Origin: Larix sibirica
Lineage: Eukaryota; Streptophyta; Pinopsida; Pinales; Pinaceae
NCBI GenBank assembly: GCA_004151065.3
Contig: NWUY0300070560.1
Coordinates: 1-15,451 of the forward strand
Direction: 5' to 3'
Length of the DNA stretch: 15,451 nt
Below are positions 1 to 8,672 of the stretch, piece by piece. The stretch's first letter is position 1; every line of letters starts with the position of its first letter. Position numbers and translations under genes: made by a program. Below the pieces are notes generated by a model. The model did not search any database, was not told the DNA's origin, and saw only the letters and a list, made by a program, of their open reading frames with translations.

Positions 1-188
1 TGAATATATATCATAACATTAACATCACACACACATATATATCTCGTCAAATTAATAGAACCATATGTCCACGATGTCATCAAACTGACGAAGTCTCACA
101 ATAATGAAAAAATACCAACATATAATGATAGTTCAGGTAATAAGGTCAAAACGGGGCATACAAACTTCCTCAAGAGATTTGATCCCTA
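1..188. other. No recognisable gene; presumed decayed continuation of the copia element
   Basis: The stretch is AT-rich and starts with short TA and CA runs. On the minus strand it lies directly downstream of the GAG-pre-integrase motif, where a copia integrase should follow. I could not recognise the integrase HHCC or DDE motifs in any frame. It is either strongly diverged integrase sequence or unrelated DNA after a truncation. Confidence 0.4.
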
Positions 189-470
189 TCAGCCCTTGAT
201 AAATCGAGAGTTAAGATGGATAGTATACTGGTAATTTATATGCCCAAACCTAGCATGCCATAATAAACTGGAAGAGAAAGTACCTTCATTATTATGTTTG
301 AGCCATGTAGCAAAATTATTTGAGCAAGTAGATGTTCCTTTTAGATTTAACAGTTTTTCATCCTCCACTCCAGTCATTGCCAAGTTTGATTGAACGAATA
401 CTTGAGGGTTTAAGGCTAGTTTTTTCGGCAAAGTATACTGTGCCATTAACATTGCTACTGAAATTCTCAA
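189..470 (-). pseudogene. copia GAG-pre-integrase fragment
   Basis: Near the end of this 93-codon segment lies LLWHARFGHINY (about 260-231 for the WHARFGHINY core). This matches the LWHxRLGHxN motif of the GAG-pre-integrase domain, which precedes integrase in copia pol. The two His are in the expected places; the CxxC pair that should follow is not recognisable. The frame differs from that of the protease segment, so at least one frameshift lies between them. Confidence 0.75.
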
Positions 471-690
471 AGAAATCTCTTCTGAAAGTCATATGGCATG
501 TAGCTTCTGTATCTAACAACCATGCATCTTTCCAAGAAGAAAATGTTGTGTTGAATACTTCATCTATACCAAAATTAAAATGTGAAACTATGTAATGATC
601 ATATTCGGGTGATTTACATGTGTTGTTTCTACTCCTACTTATCTGAGATCTCCTACTAAGGTGTCCACCATTGTTTTGCAATATGTCCAT
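358..690 (-). pseudogene. copia aspartic protease region with mutated active site
   Basis: The frame contains AWLLDTEATCHMTFRRDFFE, matching the protease start of plant copia elements, where the usual core is WLLDSGASxH or WLLDTGATxH. The catalytic Asp (511-513) is present, but the Gly two residues on is Glu (505-507), giving D-T-E in place of D-T/S-G. One G-to-A change explains this. The protease normally releases gag, integrase and reverse transcriptase from the polyprotein. The 110-codon length is set by flanking stops and is not a natural protein. Confidence 0.8.
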
Positions 691-709
691 ATTTTACACT
701 GAAGTAACA
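668..709 (-). pseudogene. Ruined CCHC zinc knuckle of copia nucleocapsid
   Basis: On the minus strand the frame reads FHCYFSVKYGHIAKQW. The copia nucleocapsid knuckle has the form C-X2-C-X4-H-X4-C. The first Cys (707-709) and the His (683-685) are kept. The second Cys has become Ser (698-700) and the last has become Trp (668-670). The domain would normally bind element RNA; with two of four zinc ligands gone it could not fold. Stops lie on both sides in the same frame. Confidence 0.65.
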
Positions 710-863
710 ATGAAAATTTTGTCTCTCACTAGAGTTGTGTCTACCCCCTTGCCTCTAAACTATCTTCCGCCACAACCTCTAATGCAGCTCTCTTCTTTTT
801 AGGTTCACTTTTTTATCTCTGTCCTTTTTGAGCAAGGAAGAGTGTTTATGTATTGAGATTACT

Positions 864-1196
864 TTATTTCTTTCTTTCTTCCCAAAGGCCTTCTGCAATA
901 TCAACATTTACACCAATAGATTGAATGAAATGATAAATAGCTTTAATTTGGGAAGCCAAGCTCATAAGGTCATTGTCTTTCAATTCCACATTAAACAACT
1001 TCATCAATAATTGAATGACTTCCAACTCAGAGTGTGAGTCATATAAATCTTTTAATTTCTTCAAGGGCCCATAAGCATCTTTAATAGAAACACTACATCT
1101 GCTTACCTCTTCACTGCCAGAGGCTACAATCAAGGCATAAGCCTTCTTATCCTTGCTCTTACATATAGCAAACTCTTTATCATTTGTAGGACACAC
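864..1196 (-). pseudogene. copia gag, central part (UBN2-like)
   Basis: This 110-codon open segment carries the helical core of plant copia gag, including KKLKDLYDSHSELEVIQLLM and the following LASQIKAIYHFIQS. Gag forms the virus-like particle that packages element RNA in the cytoplasm. The segment starts with a second copy of the CPTNDKE motif already seen upstream, so the first Met is a product of the internal duplication and not a true start. The frame differs from that of the N-terminal part. It ends at a stop after LWEERKK, before the nucleocapsid region. Confidence 0.8.
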
Positions 1197-1418
1197 TAAT
1201 TCACTATCCTCTTTCTCTTAATTATCACATGTTGATTCACTCGCTTCACCTGTTGATTCACTATCTATGCTTACCTCTTCACTGCCAGAGGCTACAATCA
1301 AGGCATAAGCCTTCTTATCCTTGCTCTTTACACATAGCAAGCTCTTTATCATTTGTAGGACACACTAATTCACTATCCTCTTTCTCTTAATTTTCACGTG
1401 TTGATTCACTTGCTTCAC
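1101..1418. repeat. Imperfect tandem duplication (about 150 bp, offset 168-169) inside gag
   Basis: Copy 1 runs about 1101-1249 and copy 2 about 1269-1418. They differ by a handful of substitutions and one inserted T (copy 2, near 1330). Both copies encode the same gag stretch on the minus strand, and both carry the same TAA stop (1218-1220 and 1387-1389). The 19 bases between them hold part of a further TGTTGATTCACT-like subrepeat. The offset is not a multiple of three in total, so the duplication also shifts the gag frame. Confidence 0.9.
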
Positions 1419-1533
1419 AAATTTTGTCCCATAAGTTATTAAATATTAAGGTGTGTTTGATCTTTCAAAACCATTCTACATAGTTTTCTTTTCCCAAGAG
1501 CACCACTCCAACTATAGATATAAGAGAATGCAT
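1197..1533 (-). pseudogene. copia gag, N-terminal part (broken)
   Basis: From an ATG at 1533 the minus frame reads a gag N-terminus. It includes LLGKENYVEWF, then a stop, then KIKHTLIFNNLWDKICEAS, matching the usual start of plant copia gag (UBN2/gag-polypeptide family), the nucleocapsid-forming polyprotein. The stops are TGA at 1465-1467, where an Arg codon (CGA) is expected, and TAA at 1387-1389. After VCPTNDKEL the frame is lost because the next segment repeats sequence already read (see the 1101-1418 repeat). The ATG choice is reasonable but not proven. Confidence 0.75.
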
Positions 1534-1692
1534 CTCCAAAAATAAAATTTATTTAAGAAATTGATTAAAAAATAATGATTAATGCAGAGCAAGCTTTCTC
1601 TATGTACTTTCGTCACCAATGACTCTTCAGCTTCTCTCAATCGATTGGCTCATGTAGACATCACTACACGCCCAGTGGTTCACAATTGTTAG
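1534..1692. other. Copia 5' flank with no LTR or PBS seen
   Basis: This is where the minus-strand 5' leader and LTR of the copia element should lie. I looked for the complement of TGGTATCAGAGC, the usual initiator-Met tRNA site, and for a TG...CA LTR boundary, and found neither. The sequence is otherwise featureless. Confidence 0.4.
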
Positions 1693-1833
1693 CAATTGTG
1701 TCTCAATCCTAAATGGGAGAGCACAACTTCTAAGATTGCAAGGAAGCTCACTCAACATGAGCTTAACAATTGTCTCAATCCTAAATGGGATACCACAACT
1801 TCAAAGATTGCAAGGAAGCTCACTCAACACGAA
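1693..1833. repeat. Two-copy tandem repeat, 72-bp period
   Basis: Copy 1 is about 1693-1761 and copy 2 about 1767-1833, both starting near CAATTGT and running through CTCAATCCTAAATGGGA to CTCACTCAACA. The copies differ at only a few positions. The period is 24 codons, so a plus-strand reading frame (1696-2013) stays open through both and repeats CLNPKW and SKIARKLTQHE. I do not recognise the peptide and think coding is unlikely. Confidence 0.85.
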
Positions 1834-3010
1834 CGGAGGAGGGAGCAACCTTATATACTCGATTTTGATATCACCTCGAAAGGAAGCAAGCCTGGAGGTA
1901 TGCACGCTCTCATAGAGAAAAAGACAATAATAATAAAAAACAATATACCACTCAACTTTAGCTCTGTTAAATGTGAAAGTATTTACACCAACATGGAGGC
2001 AATCAAATATTAGATATCCATGGTGTGTGTGACTGGTATGATATCACTTCACCCATCGTGCTGCTTACAATGGAACGCCTACTATCTAAGTGATAAGAAC
2101 AATTTTCCCATCAATTGACAAAAGAAGGTATCATCATTGTTCTACAGCCAATGAGAAGGAATGTGATACCAAGAATGTGTCAACTAATGTGCTCAATCAA
2201 TGGTTCATCTTCGACTTCTCTCACAAAAACACCTCTTCGATGGGAATTATCAGCTTCTCAATAATGTACAACGAACACATGGACAAGTTATCATCCACTG
2301 TTCACTAACAAATAATGCAATGCCATCAAGGAGGGAACAATGGAATCAAGCAAGGGTACTGAAGCTATCAAAGGCATAATAAGCTTCAAAAGCAATCATA
2401 GACTACGACTGAGGGTTTGTAACTCCCTTGTCAAACTGCAGTATTGGCACGCCCAAATATCTAATGCAAGGCCTTGAAAGATATGGATAGCAAGTGCCAA
2501 GAGATGGGACAAGATAAAGTACGCCAATGATATGACACATGCCTAAATTCAAAGGATCCACACATTCCCACAATCTACCAACGGGGGACAATGAAAACAC
2601 AATTCCCAAATTGCACAAATCTTCAAGTTCATAACGATAAGGCTCATTGATTGTCCATGAAAGAGTGAAACATGGCGGATAGTGGTCAAAGATTACCCCA
2701 TAAGTACTTGGTGGTCAAAATTAAACAAGGGAAGCTGCAAAACAACAATTCCGTGCAATGAATTGAACTTTTGTTTATTATGTGAGAGTTCAACATGGTA
2801 CAATGGTAAAGAGGAAAAGACACTATTAATCATAATCACTAAGAAGAATACTCTACCATGGCACAATAAAGATGAATTCTTAATGGATAGAAAAAATTCC
2901 TTAGCAAGCTACTATCAACAATCTTATATATTATGAATAAAATCTAAATATTGTATTTATTTTGAAAGTTTGAATTGTATGGATTTATTAAATTGTACCA
3001 TAGTAAATAA
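1834..3010. other. Anonymous non-coding stretch
   Basis: A TATATA motif lies at 1852-1857, just after the tandem repeat, and could be a core promoter for either the repeat family or an old LTR, but nothing downstream supports it. Short open frames on both strands (for example 2090-2308 plus and 2403-2618 minus) show no domain, no family resemblance and no codon regularity I can recognise. No RNA gene or terminal repeat was seen. Confidence 0.5.
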
Positions 3011-3259
3011 GTGAACCACTTCAATTATATCTATATATACATATATAATGTTCATCATCAAACTAGATTTTTTAGAGATTGAAACAAGTTTTTATTAAAT
3101 AAAAAATAAAAATATTTAAAAGAGTTTTCATTAATAAAAAAACAAAACGATTCTCTTCATCTATGTAAAATGTTCAATGCTCATAGTAAAGAATCCTTTG
3201 GGGGAGTGGCTGAGTGTAACTTGACCAATCCTGTGTTTTATCATCTCTGTGCCTCGTGT

Positions 3260-3289
3260 TGGCGTTTTTCTCTCTGGCGTTTTTCTCTC
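3260..3289. repeat. Perfect 15-bp tandem duplication
   Basis: TGGCGTTTTTCTCTC occurs twice back to back (3260-3274 and 3275-3289). It is a local slippage-type duplication in a pyrimidine-rich stretch, with no gene around it. Confidence 0.9.
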
Positions 3290-3488
3290 TATCTGTGGGG
3301 CCTTTTGGCAGGACGATGGTCTATACTTTGAGCTTGTGTTCGTACATCTCACTATACCAATATTAATAATAAGTACTTTTTTCGTGTGAAAACAAAAAGA
3401 AGTGAACCACTTCTTATATATATATAATGTTCATCATAAAAGTAGTTTTATATACAATGTTCAATGTTTTTTTTCCCGCAAAAAAAAG

Positions 3489-3513
3489 CATACTATTGTT
3501 NCATACTATTGTT
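3489..3513. other. Unknown base (N) flanked by a 12-bp direct repeat
   Basis: CATACTATTGTT occurs at 3489-3500 and again at 3502-3513, with a single N at 3501 between them. This lies in the 3' UTR of the truncated LINE, close to its homopolymer tail. A gap-closure artefact or a real short duplication would look the same here. Confidence 0.85.
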
Positions 3514-3650
3514 ATTCAAAAACTGAATCAAATAGTACATGATATGCATACAGAGTAGCTTCCTCCAACATATGAAATGCAGAGTTCATAATTACATATC
3601 ATCCTCATAGCAGAGATTCTAGATCATCAAAAATAGATTAACAGGAAAGT

Positions 3651-3836
3651 TTAATGCAGAAAATACAGGGAACCTGAGTTAATCAAAATATCTTCACTGT
3701 ACTCATCCCATAGTAAAAGCCCTTCCTCGCCCTCTAAGGCCTGCTTAGATAGCTGATCCGCCTGTGTATTATATTCCGGATAAATATGCTGAAGAGAGGT
3801 TTTACTAAAAGATTTCAGATCAGATTCAATGTACTG
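3651..3836 (-). pseudogene. C-terminal end of a LINE ORF2 RNase H domain
   Basis: The frame is open for 61 residues and ends at TAA 3651-3653. It contains LQHIYPEYNTQADQLSKQAL, which matches the last part of plant LINE RNase H, where the final catalytic Asp sits in the N-x-x-A/V-D-x-L-S motif. The other catalytic residues lie upstream of the truncation and are absent. RNase H cuts RNA in RNA:DNA hybrids, and in these LINEs it is thought to help remove the template during insertion. There is no internal stop, which suggests a younger insertion than the surrounding elements, although the segment is short. Confidence 0.75.
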
Positions 3837-3908
3837 TCAATGTGATACAATATATATATAAAATGTTCATCATCAAAGTAGGGTTTTTTTTAGAGATTGA
3901 ATCATGTT

Positions 3909-4237
3909 TTGATAGGACTCTAAACGTAACGTCATAGGATACTTCTCGTGAACAAAAAAATATTAACAGCATTCCTTTCCTATGAATTACTATACGTAAC
4001 GTTATCAATTGTGTACTTAGTGAATCAATAGCGACGACTACAACTCATACTGTACAAAGATAAGCTTATTTTCTAGGGATATTCATGATATTTATTCTGA
4101 AGTATGCAATGATGAGGAGGCATTAAATTCATAAAAAAAACATGATGCATGGTAGGAAAGTAAAACAAACTCTATATGTTTTACAGCCAAACCAACAAAC
4201 AAAACAATCAATCCTAAGGGCATACGGCAAAGTGAAG
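3909..4237. other. Non-coding, nothing recognised
   Basis: The stretch is AT-rich. An ACGTAACGT-like motif occurs twice (about 3924-3932 and 3994-4001), as TAAACGTAACGTCATAGGA and TATACGTAACGTTATCA. Small open frames on both strands have no recognisable content. Confidence 0.4.
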
Positions 4238-4755
4238 CCATCATTTGGATGTTGTCATAAATGTTTGCAATTACATACCTTGCAAAGTGAAGCACATCCT
4301 TTTGATGTTGTTATAAACGTTTGCAATCACAATCTGTAGTTCTATTTTGTCCTCCTTTCCTTGTAGCGACAAGCTACTTCAAAAAGCACGTACCTTTAAA
4401 ATCTTCCAAATCTTGTGTAGAAAGAGGTAAGAGATCATTTTTGGAAAGTCATTTCAAACATATCCTTGACAAGGGCATTTTTCACTTATAAGTAACGTAA
4501 TTTTCAACTACATACCATTGATGTAATATGAGAAAAATGGTAGGACAGAGAATTGATACCACTATTGTAAAAGTGACCGGAATTTGAACCTTAAGAACAA
4601 AAGAAGAAGCCCCTTAATTTAGACAAGTACGTCATAAGAAGGAAAAAGAGAGTTTTAAAATGGTTACACATCCTTTTGATGTTTCCATAAATGTTTGCAA
4701 TTACAATCTGAAGTTATATTTTATCCTCCTTTCCTTGTAGCGACAAGCTACTTCA
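4238..4755. repeat. Direct repeats, including an 89-bp pair at 4293-4381 and 4667-4755
   Basis: The two 89-bp copies run from CACATCCTTTTGATGTT to GACAAGCTACTTCA with no length change and roughly ten mismatches. A partial third copy at about 4238-4277 covers only the GATGTTGTCATAAATGTTTGCAATTAC part. The copies are 374 bp apart. A purine-rich run lies at about 4637-4651, just before the right copy, so a tiny terminal-repeat retrotransposon is possible. No primer-binding site or target-site duplication was found, so local segmental duplication is the simpler reading. Confidence 0.8.
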
Positions 4756-5730
4756 GACATTTACATTTGTGTATATATCACTGCACTAGTTTGGTTGTGC
4801 ATATATGAGGCACTTCTGTATTTTATTAAGAAGGCCATTAGAACGCCCAATCAAAAAATAAACAAGGATTTGCTTGAGTGGCTTTGTCGGAAGCCAGGTC
4901 TGTGGTAATGCTAGTGGCTTTCCAAAACTCGCTCAAGGGTTCATGTGGACGTCATGTGCATGAAGAAGAGGCCACCATCCAGCATGAGCCATTATGATTG
5001 TTGATTGAGGTGGGGTAGAGATGCTATCTCGACGGTGATGTTAGACAGTGATCAAAGAAACTTCACTAGTATTTGCTCATGAGAATGTAGACATGTTTGG
5101 AGAGCATGGTGGGTTTTTGAAAGATAAAGGCTGAAAGGCAACCTAACTGGTCCATATAAATGAACCAACGAGGATTGATTTGTGATCTTCAAATCCTCAT
5201 ATTTTATTGCAAGTAAATGTCCGAGTCGATGAAGATCGAACCCTTTGTTATTACTTCGCCCAGTAGTCGTAGGCCACATGCAGATCATGGCACTATATTC
5301 CTATCGCTTCTTGGACGTGCCTCTCCACACGATGGCTTTACTTAGGGCTGTGTGTATTCTAGGCTATGCAATGCACTGATCCATTTCCACATCATATCCA
5401 TAGGGCATTGGAAATGGCACGGGGCTGGAGACAGAAAATACATAGTTCATGGAGTATAGTGAGTCTCTTAAAAAAGCGCGGTACTAAAAATGTTCCATGC
5501 ACACAGAAACAAGAAGAATCCAGTTTAAAAAATTTTGTGATTATTATATAGCTACCCAGATTTAATATTCACTTTTTGAATTCAGAAATAAAGTCAAATG
5601 CATGAGAAGAATTATAGGCATCAAATGCACAAACTGAATATGTACAAACAGGTTGTTTATAGCCCTAATCCAAAGAAAAAACAGGAGGAATAGGAGGAAT
5701 AATGACCTATTTTCTCAAGTTGTAAATTTA
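4756..5730. other. Anonymous non-coding stretch
   Basis: I see no domain, RNA gene or element boundary. The part from 4870 to 5300 is less AT-rich than its surroundings. It has a 78-codon minus-strand open frame at 5052-5288 whose product I do not recognise. A short AGGAGGAAT duplication lies near 5682-5700. Confidence 0.45.
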
Positions 5731-5842
5731 TTCATTCATCTATTCAAAGATGCCAATTTTACCTGTGTAATTTATCCAAGGTATGGCCACTATGGCATGA
5801 TAGCCTAGAGTGCTAGTTCATCCATCTATTCAAAGATGTCAT
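5731..5842. repeat. Pair of about 26-bp direct repeats
   Basis: TTCATTCATCTATTCAAAGA at 5731-5750 recurs as TTCATCCATCTATTCAAAGA at 5817-5836, each followed by TG(C/T)CA-like sequence, with an 86-bp offset. No function is apparent. Confidence 0.75.
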
Positions 5843-7605
5843 TCTTCCGAAGGAGATTCGGCTCTTAGCTAGCATAAAATGGCGAACTGTTGAACCCTAC
5901 TTAAGTTTCCAAATTAAAGTGCATAAAAAACTTCCAGGAATGCCAAATTAAATCCATCACATGACAATCAACAGATGTAGCCTAGCGACAGAATATCTAT
6001 CCATCAACAAGCCACTTATCACATTTGTTGTGGCGTAAATACCTCAAAAGCCAACGAGTCTAAACGGATCCACGGTTAAGCGAAGAACTAGCATAGTAGC
6101 CTAGAAAAGAGGCAAAATAAGGCCTCGAATCTGTTTATTGGCCAGTACACAAACCGCATCAAAAGACTTTAATAATGCGTTAGGGAATATGCCAGATTAA
6201 TACAAGTCATCCAAAACGATTCCTTAGTCTCTGCAGACAAGGCAGGGACTGAAAACATATAATATGAGTAATGCTAATGAGAAACAGCATACCCAAAAAA
6301 TTATATCGAATGACCAAGGATACTTTTCATGGGAGCAGCATATCACCCATATCAAATGATGATAGGCCCAACTTGACAGGCCTTAAAACAGTTAGTATGA
6401 CCTCAAATGAAGGTGAGGATAAAGGGTGAACGCTTAAAAGACCCAAGCAAGCAAAATGCAAAAAGGGCGAATAGTCTTAGCGTTGCCTGGAATGGGCCTT
6501 AAGTCCAAAATTAAGGACATTGTTTACAAAGCCAATGTAGTCCACTCCAACTGCAGTAGCAAACAATAAATGGGCAACGCTTGGATGAACAATCAACGAG
6601 TCAAGTGAGTGCTAGTGAGCAAGATAAAGAAGCCACAAAATTGGCCTAAACACGAATGTGAATCTTGCCAATGATGTCACATACACAGAAGGATACCACG
6701 CACGATATTTAGAGTTAGTTTCAAATATGAATACGAGGAAAAATGACAGTCGTAGGATAGCAAAGAGGCAAACTAGGTATGATGAGTTATTAGCAGCAGT
6801 AACCTAAGAGGGAATTCTATTGAAAACCATCCATTCCAAATAACATGCGAGTCAAAAGAAGAGACAACTCCTACCTCGTATCACAGTTGAAGTTGAGAGG
6901 AAAGGAACCATTGGTTGAGCTCGAAATAATAGTCCAGGATAACTTACTAATCCAAGAAGATGAGTTTACCAAAAATTGCAAGGGCCGATCTAAGAGCTCT
7001 CTAGACCAATAATTGCAAGATTGAAATGTGGGCAAGGAGGGCAGTTAGGCCATCATAGACATATAAACGACAACAGTTAGATCACAATTGATGGTTATGA
7101 TTAAACAATGCACAACCACCACCACATGCACATTAATGCCAACATGAATTCTTAGGTTCACCATTCATCTTCATCGCCCCAACAAAAACCAGGGATAACT
7201 GCATAGCAGTAGTCCCTACCTATTTGGGATTTAAGTTTAAAATTAAGCTTTTAAGCTTTGGGCTAAGGTTTTTGGCCCTGAAGTTAAGTTGGTTCAGATA
7301 GAATCCAACCGATAGTGGTATTCTGTAGTGCACAGAATTAGTTTAATCAACAAGTCTAATTATTTCGCACAAGTATTTATGTCTGTCCCTGCCGTTAATA
7401 TGCAAATATGCACAAACAAAAATTACAATTATATATATTAATTTAGTTACTAAATAAATAATCAAAATAGATTACCAATTTGATATGTTGCATCATGGAT
7501 TGAATCTGCTGTCATCGGTATGGCCTACAGTGATTCACCAATGATGCTAATAATATCCCTGGAGTTATGAAAGACTAGTTCACGAATTTTCACTAGCCTT
7601 GGAAT
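5843..7605. other. Long anonymous non-coding stretch
   Basis: There is no open frame of note on either strand, no tRNA or rRNA, and no terminal repeat. The base composition is more balanced than in the left third of the window. A possible short exon on the minus strand at about 7473-7522 is described in the findings. A partly self-complementary AAGCTTTTAAGCTTT motif lies at about 7245-7259. Confidence 0.45.
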
Positions 7606-7810
7606 TTACCCAGGTGACAATATACAACCCCTGTTCTTAAGCCAATAATATGATAATAAAAAAGATGCCAGATGAAATGTGTGTAATAAGTCAAACAAGG
7701 CTCACCTTTGTCCAGGGCACAATATACAAGCCCTGTTCTAAAGCCAATAATTTGATAATAAAAAAATATGGTCGATGAGATGTGTGTGTCATGTAAGGCT
7801 CAGCAGACTA
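7606..7810. repeat. Two-copy tandem repeat, about 102-bp period
   Basis: Copy A (about 7606-7705) and copy B (about 7708-7810) share CAATATACAA(C/G)CCCTGTTCT, then AAGCCAATAAT, TGATAATAAAAAA and AAGGCTCA in the same order. Divergence is moderate with small indels. A related but weaker pair (AGCCAATAAGATCCGAAA and GGCCAATAAGTTCCGAAA, near 7887 and 8173) suggests that this neighbourhood grew by repeated local duplication. Confidence 0.8.
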
Positions 7811-8672
7811 CCTGATCCTGGTAGATATGCATTTCATCCAAAAGATGGCCTCAGAATTACAGAATATCAGCATGGCTATACATAAAGCCAATAAGATCCG
7901 AAATACGGTGTGTGATTTCATAATTTCAACCTTGGCCAAATAAACAAAGAGCTTTAATATACATAGAGAGGGAACAAAACACGGTCGAAGATATACAAGA
8001 AAAACAATATTGCAGTGGTGCATTGGATACATTGAACTGACCGTCAACGAAAGACCTACAGTAACCCACCCACTACATAATACAAATAGTATTTCTTGAT
8101 TTGTCGAAAGGTCAGACAAAAATATTTGAAAATGTTGCCTCAGAGAAGTGTAAATGATCAGCACGGCCCTTGGGCCAATAAGTTCCGAAAGATGGTGATA
8201 TGTTTACAATTTCATCCCAGGCAGTTATACAGCATGTATTTATTGAACTAAATATTCATTAACATCCACTAGGTTCTATACCTCTACACAAATTGGACTA
8301 TTAACAACATTTTTGGCCGGTCAGGTTTTGCAGATTTACCATTCTAGCTGTGTAATAGATTCACTATTAGACAGTATAATTTTCTATCACATGGGCCATA
8401 AAAAGCCCAGACTTCAAAAATGATAGAATAAACAAAATATACGACCGCTTATCGCTTCAATACATTGACTTGCTCTCGTAAATTTCACACAGGTAAAAAT
8501 CGGAAGCACGCATAAAACCTATGCACTCCATCTAAGAATACAATCTGCAAGAATAGCATGTACATAACCTACACTTCAGCTATTGTATCCACGCATTCTG
8601 AAGGCACCAGGCTTCGGTCTTCAATATATAGGCACATGAATATCTGGTAAGCAAACAAGGTCGCGAGGGTGG
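7811..8672. other. Non-coding stretch next to the telo-box cluster
   Basis: A 118-codon minus-strand frame (7808-8164) is open but looks like chance: it is rich in Leu, Ile, Cys and Phe as AT-rich non-coding DNA often is, and it overlaps the duplicated tracts. No domain was recognised. The stretch could be intron or leader of a lost minus-strand gene, but only weak splice-like signals support that. Confidence 0.35.

Larger units (their letters stand above)
189..1533 (-). mobile_element. Degenerate Ty1/copia retrotransposon fragment (gag to pre-integrase)
   Basis: Read on the minus strand, the order is gag (1533 to about 830), a zinc-knuckle remnant (709-668), an aspartic protease core (about 520-480) and a GAG-pre-integrase motif (260-231). 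This order is characteristic of plant Ty1/copia elements. Frames change between parts and in-frame stops are present, so no protein can be made. Reverse transcriptase and RNase H would lie left of position 1 if they exist. I found neither an LTR nor an initiator-Met primer-binding site upstream of 1533, so the 5' end is lost, moved or too diverged to see. Confidence 0.85.
3468..3836 (-). mobile_element. 5'-truncated LINE insertion with probable target-site duplication
   Basis: On the minus strand this 369-bp insert begins inside an RNase H coding region (3836), passes a stop at 3651-3653, continues through about 165 bp of 3' UTR and ends in an A-rich tail, seen on the plus strand as a T run starting near 3466. 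TCAATGT flanks it at 3461-3467 and 3837-3843, as expected for the target-site duplication of target-primed reverse transcription. Severe 5' truncation is the commonest fate of LINE insertions. The sequence differs from the large LINE on the right, so it is another family. Confidence 0.7.
3011..3908. repeat. Three diverged copies of a short AT-rich repeat
   Basis: The copies lie at about 3011-3080, 3401-3447 and 3843-3908. All share a TA-rich run followed by AATGTTCATCATCAAA (or CATAAAA) and a GTAG/CTAG-TTTT block. The first and third continue into TTTTAGAGATTGAA. The first two are also preceded by GTGAACCACTTC. The truncated LINE at 3468-3836 sits between the second and third copies. The unit could be a small non-autonomous element, but no terminal inverted repeats were found. 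Confidence 0.7.

Noticed and set aside
1696-2013. A plus-strand gene for a repeat protein
   Set aside because: The 72-bp repeat keeps any open frame open because it is a multiple of three; there is no known domain or supporting signal.
3826-3843. An alternative target-site duplication using TTCAATGTA at 3825-3833
   Set aside because: It lies inside the open RNase H frame; TCAATGT at 3837-3843 gives a cleaner junction, though the exact edge remains uncertain by a few bases.
4238-4755. CRISPR-like array
   Set aside because: There are only three unequal copies with unequal spacing in a plant context, and no cas-like gene.
5052-5288. 78-codon minus-strand frame in a less AT-rich patch
   Set aside because: I recognise no homology, and there is no supporting splice or promoter signal.
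7808-8164. 118-codon minus-strand open frame with a hydrophobic product
   Set aside because: The hydrophobicity follows from AT-rich sequence, no family is recognised, and it overlaps duplicated non-coding tracts.
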